A stretch of DNA of 64,000 bases, taken from contig JBBQRS010000012.1 in assembly GCA_038214535.1 (NCBI GenBank), forward strand, positions 1 through 64,000, written 5' to 3'. This document shows, piece after piece, positions 16,816-27,358 of this stretch; within the stretch, counting starts at the first letter, position 1; every line of letters begins with the position of its first letter. The stretch comes from JBBQRS01 sp038214535 (lineage in GTDB: Bacteria > Chloroflexota > Anaerolineae > CG2-30-64-16). The notes beneath the pieces were generated by a model. That model searched no databases and was not told the DNA's origin. It saw nothing but the letters and a program-made list of their open reading frames with translations. Made by a program: the position numbers and the translations under genes.

Positions 16816-18099
16816 TCAAACTGGTTGTTCGCTTGCGGCGATCATCTTGAGGCGCTGGATCGTTTGAATCATCGAGCGCACCGTATGATAGCTGATCTTC
16901 CAGGCGTGACCCAACGCGTCATCAATCGGGACGCCGGCGCGGTCCACGCGTTCATACCATTCGCCGCCTGCCGGCAAATTGACGAACTTCGCAAACACGA
17001 AGTCATAGACGTTACGGAATGCTTCCCAGTACTTCTCATCCCCAAAAAGCAGATACGCGTCGAGCATCCCCACCAGCAGCTCGGCCTGCTGCCAGAACTG
17101 CTTTTCGGTGATCGTCGGCGGCGCGTCGTATGGGCCTTCCACGTACAGGCCACCATACTCCCGATCAATCCCATACCGCACACACTGATCGAAGATCGGT
17201 CGCACAATTTCCGCATACCGGCCGCGTTCCTGCCCCAGCACGTCCGCAGCGTGAAGCAGCAACCACGCGAACTCGACGTTATGCCCGTAGGACGTATACG
17301 CCAACGGCCGCTCTACGCCATCTTCGGGTTTTGCATCCCGTCCCCATTCGACCTCAAACAAGATCGCGGGCAAGGGGGTGAAGTCGAGCGCGAACTGGAT
17401 ATATCCCGTGCCCGATTCGGGACGCAGCATCTTGTCGGTGATCAACGCGATGCTCTCTTTCAGCCTCCGCCGGTGTGTCGGGCTGCCCGTGAGCTCGTAG
17501 TAGGTGGTCAGCGCCTCCATCATGTGCATGTGTACGTCCATGCTCTTACGGTCGCCGCCATAGACCCCGGGGCGCTCCGGCTGCCAGTCCGGGCGCATAA
17601 TCTCATAATACCCACCATAACGCGTATCTGCCATATGCTGGGAAATCGCCGCATAGGTCACCGCGGCCGTATCACGGCCCAATGTGTGACCGGTCGCCAG
17701 CGCGTACTCGCTGAACGCATACATCGCGAAGCATTGCCCATAACCGATCTTGTTCATCACGGTGGGCCGGCCCGATCGGTCGGCGATCCAGAACCAACCC
17801 CCGTTGTCTGCGTCCCAATAATGCTGCGTGATAAACTCGGCCCCCATCTGCGCCAGTCGCGCGCAGGTCCCGCCGCCATACCCCGCGCGATGCGCACTCG
17901 CCATCGTATAGAGCATCCGGATCTGCATCAGGAAGGTCTTGACCGTCTCACCCGTGGGTTGCCCGTCTCGGTCGAAATACGTCAAAAAACCGCCGTGCCC
18001 CGCATCCGGAGAGCGTTCGATCCAGAACGGCAACAAGTTATCCGTCAGATAATGCTCAGTATCCTCAAGAACTGCCTTTACTTCCCCGGTTCCGGGCAT
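16816..18099 (-). CDS. AGE-family sugar epimerase/isomerase
   Basis: A 427-residue (alpha/alpha)6-barrel protein of the N-acylglucosamine 2-epimerase / cellobiose 2-epimerase / mannose isomerase family. Family blocks are 'NKIGYGQCFAMYAFSEYA', 'DVHMHMMEALTTYYELTG', 'SYGHNVEFAWLLLHAADVLG' and 'GHAWKISYHTVRSMIQ', which contain the conserved histidines that act as general acid and base. The exact sugar (free, acetylated or disaccharide) cannot be read from sequence. ATG 18099 follows AGGAGG by about five bases. It is the first gene of an apparent two-gene unit with serS, and its promoter region is shared with the divergent glycan locus, suggesting a link to carbohydrate supply, though this is inference. 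Confidence 0.85.
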   Translation of the reverse strand: MPGTGEVKAVLEDTEHYLTDNLLPFWIERSPDAGHGGFLTYFDRDGQPTGETVKTFLMQIRMLYTMASAHRAGYGGGTCARLAQMGAEFITQHYWDADNGGWFWIADRSGRPTVMNKIGYGQCFAMYAFSEYALATGHTLGRDTAAVTYAAISQHMADTRYGGYYEIMRPDWQPERPGVYGGDRKSMDVHMHMMEALTTYYELTGSPTHRRRLKESIALITDKMLRPESGTGYIQFALDFTPLPAILFEVEWGRDAKPEDGVERPLAYTSYGHNVEFAWLLLHAADVLGQERGRYAEIVRPIFDQCVRYGIDREYGGLYVEGPYDAPPTITEKQFWQQAELLVGMLDAYLLFGDEKYWEAFRNVYDFVFAKFVNLPAGGEWYERVDRAGVPIDDALGHAWKISYHTVRSMIQTIQRLKMIAASEQPV

Positions 18100-18151
18100 C
18101 TTAACCTCCTACTGCACGAAGAACTCACATACGCAAGTTGTTGCGGGGTCT

Positions 18152-18182
18152 ATTTTACCACTTCGCGCGCATCATGCGACAA
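18152..18182 (-). promoter_or_regulatory. candidate promoter of the epimerase-serS unit
   Basis: On the minus strand a good -10 TAAAAT (18157-18152) with a weak -35 TTGTCG (18182-18177) at 19 bp. The long spacer makes it weak or activator-dependent. Confidence 0.35.
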
Positions 18183-18188
18183 TGTCGC
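18176..18188. promoter_or_regulatory. palindrome in the divergent promoter region (possible operator)
   Basis: GCGACA-A-TGTCGC is a perfect 6+6 palindrome that overlaps the candidate -35 of the minus-strand epimerase promoter and lies 26 bp upstream of the plus-strand -35 at 18214. A regulator binding here could act on both directions. Inference only. Confidence 0.35.
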
Positions 18189-18213
18189 GACAGGGCTTGC
18201 ATGACCTATGTAT

Positions 18214-18242
18214 TTGACTGAAGATAGGCGCTATGTTAAGAT
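18214..18242 (+). promoter_or_regulatory. promoter of the glycan locus
   Basis: TTGACT (18214-18219), 17-bp spacer, TAAGAT (18237-18242). It is the only good promoter before the first glycan gene, whose ATG is about 460 bases downstream. Confidence 0.65.
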
Positions 18243-18708
18243 GACTTTTGTGTGTGATGCGGATCGAGTTGCCGTCGGCTCATCCCAATGGTCTGTTGCA
18301 TTGCACCAGAGATTCTCATAGAAGAGCTTACCCGAAGATGCCTGATAAGGGTCAAGCGTTGTCGCTGACCATTACGCCTGAAAAACTCCCGCGCGCCCTG
18401 CCACTGAGAGCGACTGGAATTGGGCGTCAATATTTGGACTCAGTTCGGGTTGGCTTCATCGCTTTCACCTCTACAGCCACAAGCATTCGGCGAACGTCCC
18501 AGTCCATTCATACCGTCCCGTCAGGAGTCCTCGCGCCGAGATGGCGCGCGCCGGATGGGTGGTCTCTTTCCCGGCCATACGCGCGGCTGTTGCAGCTCGC
18601 AGTTTAGCTCCAGCGCGCGACACATCGAACACTTACCGTTCACCCGCACACCCTCCGGTGCTGCGGCGCGGCAGCGCCTGCCCACTTACCTTTCAAACCG
18701 AGAGGCCC
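18243..18708 (+). other. long untranslated leader or spacer before the glycan locus
   Basis: About 465 bases between the promoter and the acyltransferase ATG with no gene I can support. Open frames at 18248-18607 and 18420-18920 have no good binding site and no recognisable protein features. No known riboswitch consensus was recognised. The stretch may be an untranslated leader with regulatory structure or simply a gene remnant. Confidence 0.4.
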
Positions 18709-19470
18709 ATGACGACAGAACCTTCAACACCCAACCCCAGGCATCAATCTACTCTGGGACTGTATATCAGCCGACAGTCGAGCAGCCTGGGCCGCTATAT
18801 ACTCGAACAATTGGTCATGGGGCTGGCTGGTTGGATACCGAGCGTGATCGGTGTGGGCGTGCGGGCCGTGCTCTACCGGTTGATTCTGCACATGGATGGC
18901 ACAGCCGCCATCGAAAATAACGTGCGGATACGGTTTGCGAATCATATCCACCTCAGTGATGGCAGCTATCTCGACTACGGTGTGTATCTCCACGCCTGCC
19001 CCGATGGCATTACCATCGGTGAGAGTACATACATCATGCATGGCGCAGTGCTCCATGTCTACAATTTCCGCGACCTGCCGCATGCCTTCATCCGCATCGG
19101 CAATAACAGTCTCATCGGCGAGCTCAACGTCTTGCGTGGACAGGGCGGCATTACCATCGGGGACCGGGTCTACACCGCGCCCCTGGTTCAACTGCTGGCC
19201 GTGAATCATATCTACGATGATCCCACCCACCCAATGGTGGAACAAGGGATCACTGCCGACGGCATTGTCGTTGAAGACGATGTCTGGATCGGCGCAGGCG
19301 CCATTGTGACCGACGGCGTGCGGATCGGGAAGGGCTCCGTCGTCGCCGCGGGAGCCGTCGTCACTTCCGATGTACCTCCGCACACGGTTGTCGGCGGAAT
19401 CCCGGCCCGTGTGCTCAAACAGATCGAGGGCCCACCGTCGCCCACTCGTAACACGCCGATTTATTATTAA
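18709..19470 (+). CDS. hexapeptide-repeat acyltransferase
   Basis: A 253-residue left-handed beta-helix acyltransferase. ATG 18709 follows GAGAGG closely; the longer reading upstream adds 56 residues without family features and is rejected. A hydrophobic segment (about residues 33-60) may associate with the membrane. Hexad repeats run through 'ENNVRIRFANHIHL', 'ITIGESTYIMHGAVLHV', 'ITIGDRVYTAPLVQLLAVNHIYDD' and 'IVVEDDVWIGAGAIVTDGVRIGKGSVVAAGAVVTSDVPPHTVVGG', the last being the classic end of O-acetyltransferases. The His in 'AVNHIYDD' matches the catalytic histidine. It probably transfers an acetyl group to a sugar. It is the first gene of the glycan locus. Confidence 0.82.
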   Translation: MTTEPSTPNPRHQSTLGLYISRQSSSLGRYILEQLVMGLAGWIPSVIGVGVRAVLYRLILHMDGTAAIENNVRIRFANHIHLSDGSYLDYGVYLHACPDGITIGESTYIMHGAVLHVYNFRDLPHAFIRIGNNSLIGELNVLRGQGGITIGDRVYTAPLVQLLAVNHIYDDPTHPMVEQGITADGIVVEDDVWIGAGAIVTDGVRIGKGSVVAAGAVVTSDVPPHTVVGGIPARVLKQIEGPPSPTRNTPIYY

Positions 19471-19543
19471 GCCGGAGAATCGGCCCCGGCCCCATGCCAG
19501 CCAGCCTGCCCCAATCATCGGGTGGGTCAGGGGGGAACGAATT

Positions 19544-20758
19544 ATGACAACATTGTCCCTGGTCATTCCTGCGCTCAATGAAGAAGACGGCATCGAAGAG
19601 GTGATGGCGCGTGTCCTCTCTGCAAAACCTGGCCTGGCGGAGCTTGGCATTGACGATCTTGAACTGATCGTCGTAGATGACGGCTCCACGGATCGCACGC
19701 CAGAGCTTGTCGAGGCCACACCGGGCGTCATCCTCATTCGCCATGAGGTCAACGGCGGTTATGGCGCGGCCCTGAAAACCGGCTTCGCCGCGGCGCGGGG
19801 CGAATGGGTCGGCTTTCTCGACGCCGACGGTACCTACCCACCTGAGTATTTTCCCGCCCTCTGCGCGGCAGCTCTTGAGCAAGACGCCGACATCGTGATC
19901 GGCTCGCGCATGGCCGGCGCAGACAGCGAAATGCCGGCCGTCCGCAGGCTCGGCAACATCATTTTCGCCAACCTCGTCAGTATCATCAGCGCCCAGAAAA
20001 TCACCGACTCCGCCAGCGGAATGCGGATATTCAAGAAGTCCATCCTGGAGCAGCTTTATCCGTTGCCTGACGGCTTGAATCTTACGCCCGTGATGACCAC
20101 GCGTGCACTACACGAAGACCTCAAAATGATCGAAGTCGCCATCCCTTACAGTGAGCGACTCGGGCGTAGCAAGCTCAACGTCGCCCGCGATGGTGTGCGC
20201 TTTGCCCATTCCATCACCTGGACAGCCATGACCTACAACCCCGTGCGCCAACTGGGCATGGTCGGCCTGGGTGCGCTGGGCATTTCAGCGATCATCGGCC
20301 TCATTTTACTGATTTTGCGCTTGCAGGGCACGACCACGTTGGGACCATGGGGCGTATTCGCCGTATACACGGCAGCCGTGTTCGCCGTCGCAGGCGTCAG
20401 CCTTTTCATCCTGGGCACGATGTTCAACTATCTGGTATCGCTCTTCTACGATCAACCCATCCGGCAAGGCCTGTTCGGTAAACCCATCTTCAACACGCCG
20501 CTCGATCGCCGGTTTTGGTGGATGGGTCTGGGTGCAATAGCCATCGGCGCCATCATCGCCGTTGTCACACTGATCCTGGGCATCAACGGCTGGCCGATTT
20601 CACGTTTGTGGTTCTGGCAGCTCATCGCCGCCATGACCTCCCTCATCGGCTTGCAACTCTTCATCGGCTGGTTCATCATCCGTGTCCTCGAAGACCTGAG
20701 CCAGCGTGATCGCCTGGTCAGCTACGACATGCGCCGCGACGTAAAAAATAAGGTGTAA
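19544..20758 (+). CDS. membrane-anchored family 2 glycosyltransferase (polyprenol-phosphate type)
   Basis: A 404-residue GT2 enzyme. ATG 19544 follows GGGGG at eight bases and starts directly at the Rossmann strand 'SLVIPALNEEDGIEEV'. The nucleotide-sugar site is marked by 'LIVVDDGSTDRTPELV' and the metal-binding DADGTYPP, as in dolichol/undecaprenyl-phosphate sugar synthases. After about residue 230 there are about four membrane helices, ending with a short basic tail. Such enzymes load one sugar on a lipid carrier at the inner face of the membrane, for later use by membrane transferases outside; the GT39-like protein at 41460 could be a user. A hairpin repeat (20767-20802) follows the stop. 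Confidence 0.82.
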   Translation: MTTLSLVIPALNEEDGIEEVMARVLSAKPGLAELGIDDLELIVVDDGSTDRTPELVEATPGVILIRHEVNGGYGAALKTGFAAARGEWVGFLDADGTYPPEYFPALCAAALEQDADIVIGSRMAGADSEMPAVRRLGNIIFANLVSIISAQKITDSASGMRIFKKSILEQLYPLPDGLNLTPVMTTRALHEDLKMIEVAIPYSERLGRSKLNVARDGVRFAHSITWTAMTYNPVRQLGMVGLGALGISAIIGLILLILRLQGTTTLGPWGVFAVYTAAVFAVAGVSLFILGTMFNYLVSLFYDQPIRQGLFGKPIFNTPLDRRFWWMGLGAIAIGAIIAVVTLILGINGWPISRLWFWQLIAAMTSLIGLQLFIGWFIIRVLEDLSQRDRLVSYDMRRDVKNKV

Positions 20759-20766
20759 ATCCAGAA

Positions 20767-20802
20767 CTTGTAGTCTAGCCCCTTGTGGGCGCCGACTACG
20801 AG
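20767..20802 (+). repeat. hairpin copy of a dispersed intergenic repeat
   Basis: CTTGTAGTC (20767-20775) pairs with GACTACGAG (20794-20802), one G-U pair, enclosing TAGCCCCTTGTGGGCGCC. The GTAGTnTAGCCCCTnGTGGG core recurs at 46889 and 60724. It starts nine bases after a stop codon, so it may stabilise or end the transcript. Confidence 0.7.
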
Positions 20803-20874
20803 CCATATCCTAAGCGTACAGTGAGGGATGCCCCCCTTTGAAACTGGTCTCTTCAGAATGATGTGAGGTGTGAT

Positions 20875-22544
<1,670 letters not shown>

Positions 22545-22548
<4 letters not shown>

Positions 22549-24344
22549 CCCAATCCGCTATCGCCGAATCGGCTACCGCCTCCAACTCCCGGTCGCGCAC
22601 CAACTCGACCCGGACCACGGTTGCAGATCGCCGATTCGTCTTGTTCTGGCTGGCCGCGTTGGTTTTTTACGCGGGGACCCTGCTCTCTTTCTGGGCCGCT
22701 TATGACCGGAGCGCGGCTTTCGGTCGGCTTGCGGCCCTAACGGCCGGCCTGGTCGCGACCGCGGTGATCGCTCTGCTTGCCCGGCGCGGCCACCATGCGC
22801 TGATTGCCTGGATGGGCCTGGGCTGCCTCGCGCTTGCGGTGCTCATCGGCAGCTATTTCCTGCTGATCTACGATTGGCAAGCTGCCGGTGCCGGTAAGGT
22901 CGCGATCATCTATCGGCTTGGGCTTTGGCTTCAAGCCGTTCGGCCAACGATACCGTTGCCGTTTTCGGATGACATTAACGGCAATGTCGCCGGTGGGGCC
23001 TTAGTGCTGCTGCTCCCATTAGGTCTGGGCGGCGCAGGCTGGTTGATGCAAAATCGGTCCGCATCGCGGGTGGTCCGCCCTCTGGGCGGCGTCGCCGTTA
23101 CCGCGGCAGCGATTTTCGTCCTTGCCGCCATCATGATGACCCTTTCGCGCGGGAGTTGGTTCGCTGTGGCCGCTTCCCTGGTCGCCGCAACCTACGTGGC
23201 GTGGCGCGGACGCATGGAAAAGGATCGTCTCTGGTTAGACGTGATCTTCTTCGCTGCGATTGCGGCTTTTCTCATTGGAATCTTCGCGCTGGCGGTACTC
23301 TGGCCCGGCTCGAGCGCCGGAGTCAGCGGCGTGGACGCCTTGCTCGGTTCAGCGACCGGCGTCGGCGGCTCAGGAGCCGGTAGAGTATCGCTCTGGCGAG
23401 ACATGTTGCCTCTCGTTGCCGACTATCCCTTCACGGGGGGCGGCCTGGGCAGCACGATGATGGTCTTTTCGAGTTACATCTTGATGCTGCACGTCGGCTT
23501 CATCGGCCACGCACACCATCTGTTTCTCCAGATCGCCGTCGAACAAGGGTTACCAGCCATGGTCGCCTTCAGTGTGATGACGGGAACCGCAGCATGGGGC
23601 GTGTTGCGTAGCGCGGCGCAGCCGGGCCGGAGACGCGATTTTCCCGCGTCGGCAGCCATCGCAGCGATCGTCGCCATGCTCATCCACGGCACAGTAGACG
23701 CCGGCACGTGGACCAGCAAGCTCGCGCCGGTGGTTTTCCTGCCGCTTGGCTTCGCGCTGGCGACTTGGGCGCTTCCAGTGTCCGACGGATTCAACTTACC
23801 GCGGAGTTCGGGGCGCACCGCGTGGGCAGCAAGCGCACTGGCACTTGCCGCACTGTTCATCGTGGCCCTGTTGCCGTCCACTCGATCTGCGGTCCAATCC
23901 AACCTGGGGGCCGTCGCGCAAACCCGGGCCGAACTCGGTCTCTATGCGTGGCCGGAGTGGCCGATTCAGGACGCCGTGCGCCGCTCAGGTCAGATTGATC
24001 TGACGCCCGCCATGCGTCACTATGAGGCAGCCTTGAGCCTGAACCCGACCAATGCAGCCGCGAGCCGCCGGCTTGGTCAGATCGAGTTATCTCTGGGACA
24101 ATACGAGGCGGCGACCAAACATATCCAGGCGGCCTTCGACGTCACGCCCGACCGGCGGCCCGAACGACAGCTTCTCGGGGAGATTCGAGCCATCAACGGC
24201 TCGCCGCAAGGCGCAGCGGAATTGTGGCGCACGATATCTTTGACCCATCAACAGTTGGCCCTGCGACATTGGTGGTACAATGAAATCGGTGAACCGGAGA
24301 AGGCCGCGCTCGTCGCTCAGGGCGCTCAACTCGCGGGGCAATAG
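22545..24344 (+). CDS. O-antigen ligase/polymerase-like membrane protein with TPR tail
   Basis: A 599-residue multi-spanning protein starting at TTG 22545 inside the previous stop (TTGA). About 10-12 membrane helices cover residues 30-460. The Wzy_C/ligase features are 'MTLSRGSWFAVAASLVA' and the large loop with 'YPFTGGGLGSTMM' and 'GHAHHLFLQIAVEQGLPAM', where the H-A-H-H region corresponds to the functional histidine of WaaL-type enzymes. After the last helix, residues about 480-595 hold two TPR-like repeats ('AMRHYEAALSLNPTNAAASRRLGQIELSLGQYEAATKHIQAAF'), probably outside. It should polymerise or attach lipid-linked glycans. A second protein of this kind is at 39026. Confidence 0.82.
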
Positions 24345-24490
24345 TGGCGCCCGTGGGTGAACGAGCGTCGAATCATCGTCGTTTCCGGGCGACCCAAATA
24401 TCCAGGAACGGATGATTAGCGCCATCCGACCCGATTTGTAATTTATATCGAAACCGCGCGTAAGCGCACAGCAAAGGAGTTCTCTACCTC

Positions 24491-25426
24491 ATGCCAGAAC
24501 GCATCCTGGTGACCGGCGGCGCCGGTTTTATTGGTTCGCACATCGTTGACGCCTTCCTGACGGCAGGCCACGAGGTCATCGTGGTTGATAACCTGCATAC
24601 CGGACATCGCGAAAACGTCAATCTGGCGGCCCGGTTCTACGAACTGGACATCCGGGACGCCGATGGTCTGATGCGGTTGATGCTGGCGGAAAAACCAACC
24701 GCCATTTCGCATCAAGCGGCCCTGGCCGATGTGCGTGGCAGCCTGCGCGAGCCGGCCCTTTATGCAACCGTCAACGTCGTCGGCACGATCAACATCCTGG
24801 AAGCCGCGCGCGCCGCGGGAACCGTGCGTAAGCTGCTCTTCGCGTCCACCGGCGGCGCGATCTATGGCAATGCGGAAGAACTCCCCGCCACCGAAGCCTG
24901 CCCACCCCACCCACTGGATCCCTACGGTTCGAGCAAGCTCTCCAGTGAGCACTTCATTGACAACTATCGCCATAATTATGGCCTGGACTACTGTATTCTG
25001 CGCTATGCCAATGTTTACGGCCCCCGCCAGGACCCGCGTGGCGAGGCCGGCGTCGTCGCGATTTTCACCGGCGCAATGCTCGAAGGCCGCCCGACCGTTA
25101 TCAACGGCGATGGCACGCAGCAACGTGATTTTCTATACGTCGGCGATGTCGCCCGCGCCAACGTGCGCGCCGTCGAGCAGGGTCAGGGCATATGCAACCT
25201 TGGCACCGGCGTTCCCACCGACATCAACACGATCTTCCGCGAACTGGCGAGGCTGACCGAATACGAACAGCCCGAACGTCACGGCCCGGCGAAGCAGGGC
25301 GAGGCTTACGCCGTCTACCTTGACGCAGGCCGCGCAGGTCGCGAACTCGATTGGCAGGCCACCGTATCGCTCACCGATGGCCTTTCCCGCACCGTAGATT
25401 TCTTCGCCGGCCAACAGGGACAATAA
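24491..25426 (+). CDS. NAD-dependent epimerase/dehydratase (UDP-glucose 4-epimerase type)
   Basis: A 311-residue extended short-chain dehydrogenase. The N-terminal GGAGFIGSH (9-17) binds NAD, 'VVDNLHTGHRENV' fixes the adenosine, and the catalytic triad is Ser/Thr in 'FASTGGAIYG' with Y-x-x-x-K in DPYGSSKLSSE. 'LRYANVYGPRQDPRGEAGVVAIF' and 'GDGTQQRDFLYVGDVARAN' are typical of bacterial UDP-glucose 4-epimerase-like enzymes supplying nucleotide sugars to glycan synthesis. ATG 24491 follows AAAGGAG. A 145-bp gap before it carries no clear promoter. The next gene, six bases later, is a paralog. Exact sugar not determined. Confidence 0.85.
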   Translation: MPERILVTGGAGFIGSHIVDAFLTAGHEVIVVDNLHTGHRENVNLAARFYELDIRDADGLMRLMLAEKPTAISHQAALADVRGSLREPALYATVNVVGTINILEAARAAGTVRKLLFASTGGAIYGNAEELPATEACPPHPLDPYGSSKLSSEHFIDNYRHNYGLDYCILRYANVYGPRQDPRGEAGVVAIFTGAMLEGRPTVINGDGTQQRDFLYVGDVARANVRAVEQGQGICNLGTGVPTDINTIFRELARLTEYEQPERHGPAKQGEAYAVYLDAGRAGRELDWQATVSLTDGLSRTVDFFAGQQGQ

Positions 25427-25432
25427 GCTTAC

Positions 25433-26413
25433 ATGCGTTATCTCGTCACCGGTGGAGCCGGTTTCATCGGCAGTCATCTCTGTGAGCTATTGCTCAGTCA
25501 GGGCCACCGTGTCGTCGCCGTAGATAATCTCGCCACGGGGCAGTTGACGAACATCGCCCACCTGCAACCCCTGCCGCACTTTCAGTTCGTGCGCGAGACG
25601 ATCATGAACACACAGGTGCTCGATCGTCTCACCAGCGAATCCGACGCCGTGATTCACCTGGCGGCGGCCGTGGGCGTTCAACTCATCATCCAGGACCCGG
25701 TGTATACCATCCAGACCAACATCAACGGCACGGAAGCCGTCTTGACGGCCGCGCACCGCTACGGCTGCAAGGTGCTCATCGCCTCGACCTCGGAAGTCTA
25801 CGGCAAGGGCGTGCGCGTGCCTTTCCGCGAGGACGATGACAGCCTGATGGGGCCAACCTCGCGCAGCCGTTGGGCTTACGCCACGTCTAAAGCAGTAGAC
25901 GAATTCCTGGGTTTGGCTTACTTCCGTCAGTTTGGCCTGCCGGTCGTCATTGCCCGGCTGTTCAATACCGTCGGCCCGCGCCAGACAGGGCAATACGGCA
26001 TGGTCGTGCCGCGTTTTGTTCGGCAGGCGCTGCGCGGTGAGACGCTGACCGTCTATGGTGACGGTAGCCAATCGCGCTGCTTCTCCGACGTTGCGGACAT
26101 CACGCGGGCATTGGCGCAACTCGCCGAACACCCCACCGCAGTTGGCGAGGTGTTCAACGTCGGTGCAACTCAGGAAATCACCATCCTCGACCTGGCCCAT
26201 AGAATCATCGCGCTCTCCGGCAGCGGCTCCGAAATCGAGCTGGTGCCTTACGATCAAGCCTACGGGATCGGCTTCGAGGACATGCAGCGTCGCGTGCCCA
26301 GCATCGAGAAGATCGCTGAGGCCATCGGCTATGCTCCTCGCAACACGTTGGACGATACGTTGCACAAAGTCATCGCCTACGAACGAATCAAGCTGGAGCA
26401 AGATGGTCAGTAA
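25433..26413 (+). CDS. NAD-dependent sugar epimerase/dehydratase
   Basis: A 326-residue extended short-chain dehydrogenase, second of a tandem pair. GGAGFIGSH is at residues 7-15, the active-site segment 'IASTSEVYG' carries Ser/Thr, and Y-x-x-x-K is in 'RWAYATSKAVDEFL'. 'ARLFNTVGPRQTGQYGMVVPRFVRQAL' followed by 'VYGDGSQSRCFSDVADITRAL' is shared by UDP-glucuronate decarboxylases, GDP-mannose dehydratases and epimerases, so the substrate is open. A dehydratase role for deoxysugar making would fit the rfbC and rfbD-like genes downstream, where rfbA and rfbB are missing. The last 11 bases overlap the ABC permease gene. Confidence 0.83.
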   Translation: MRYLVTGGAGFIGSHLCELLLSQGHRVVAVDNLATGQLTNIAHLQPLPHFQFVRETIMNTQVLDRLTSESDAVIHLAAAVGVQLIIQDPVYTIQTNINGTEAVLTAAHRYGCKVLIASTSEVYGKGVRVPFREDDDSLMGPTSRSRWAYATSKAVDEFLGLAYFRQFGLPVVIARLFNTVGPRQTGQYGMVVPRFVRQALRGETLTVYGDGSQSRCFSDVADITRALAQLAEHPTAVGEVFNVGATQEITILDLAHRIIALSGSGSEIELVPYDQAYGIGFEDMQRRVPSIEKIAEAIGYAPRNTLDDTLHKVIAYERIKLEQDGQ

Positions 26414-27353
26414 GATCGAGCAGACCCATCCAGCCGACCCGGTTGACGCAGGAGAGATTGTCTCCACGTCGCGAGACGCGACGTCGCCTCCCGTGGGCCA
26501 TCCTCTCACCACTGCGGGGCCGCTCCAGACAACGCTCATCAAACCCGACAGTGGCCTTATGCTGCCCGACCTGGGCGCGGTGTGGGAATATCGGGAACTG
26601 CTGCTTTTCCTGGTGTGGCGCGATGTAAAAGTCCGTTACAAGCAGACCGCGCTGGGCGTCGGCTGGATCTTGCTGCAACCGCTGCTCAGCGTAATCGTGT
26701 TCACGGTCATCTTTGGCATGTTGCTCAACGTGCCTTCCGGCGACGTGCCTTACCCGGTCTTCGCATTGGCCGGTCTGCTGCCCTGGCAATATTTCTCCAG
26801 TTCGATGAGCCGCGTCGGCACAAGCCTGGTCAATAGCTCCCAACTCATCACCAAAGTCTACTTCCCGCGGCTGATTATCCCGGCCTCCGGCGTGCTCTCG
26901 ACTCTGGTAGATTTCGGAATCGGCTTCATTGTCCTGCTGGCGCTCCTGTTGTTCTATCGTATGCCGATCTCGCCACGCATCGCGTGGATCGTGCCCTTCT
27001 TGCTTCTCGCCATCATCACCGCGTTGGCGTTTGGCCTCTGGCTGGCGGCGCTCAACGTGCGCTATCGCGACATCAACTACCTGATCCCGTTTCTGCTCCA
27101 ACTCTGGATGTATGTCACACCCGTCATCTACGGTAGCGCGATCATCCCTGAGCGTTACCGCTTTCTACTGGCGCTCAACCCGATGACGGTCGTCGTAGAG
27201 GGTTTCCGCTGGGCCATCATCGGCAAACAGAGTACGGATTCTGTGATTTCGATCCCACTGTTCGCCGTTTCGATCCTGATTACACTGGTGACGTTCGTGT
27301 CCGGTCTGATCTACTTCCGTAAGACCGAACGAACTTTCTCTGATATCATCTGA
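26403..27353 (+). CDS. wzm: polysaccharide ABC exporter permease (Wzm type)
   Basis: A 316-residue ABC-2-type permease. ATG 26403 is used, inside the end of the previous gene; the longer open frame upstream is the shadow of that gene. After a soluble N-terminus of about 65 residues, 'LLLFLVWRDVKVRYKQTALGVGWILLQPLLSVIVFTVIFG' is the classic start of the permease, followed by six membrane helices in total and 'WMYVTPVIYGSAIIPERYRFLLALNPMTVVVEGFRWAI', the family's re-entrant region. It forms the channel that exports lipid-linked glycans with the ATPase encoded six bases downstream. Usual length is about 260-290, so the soluble N-terminus is slightly long. Confidence 0.92.
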   Translation: MVSKIEQTHPADPVDAGEIVSTSRDATSPPVGHPLTTAGPLQTTLIKPDSGLMLPDLGAVWEYRELLLFLVWRDVKVRYKQTALGVGWILLQPLLSVIVFTVIFGMLLNVPSGDVPYPVFALAGLLPWQYFSSSMSRVGTSLVNSSQLITKVYFPRLIIPASGVLSTLVDFGIGFIVLLALLLFYRMPISPRIAWIVPFLLLAIITALAFGLWLAALNVRYRDINYLIPFLLQLWMYVTPVIYGSAIIPERYRFLLALNPMTVVVEGFRWAIIGKQSTDSVISIPLFAVSILITLVTFVSGLIYFRKTERTFSDII

Positions 27354-27358
27354 CAATA

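Noticed and set aside
18248..18607. 119-codon open frame in the leader of the glycan locus
   Set aside because: No binding site, low-complexity Ser/Arg composition and no recognisable features.
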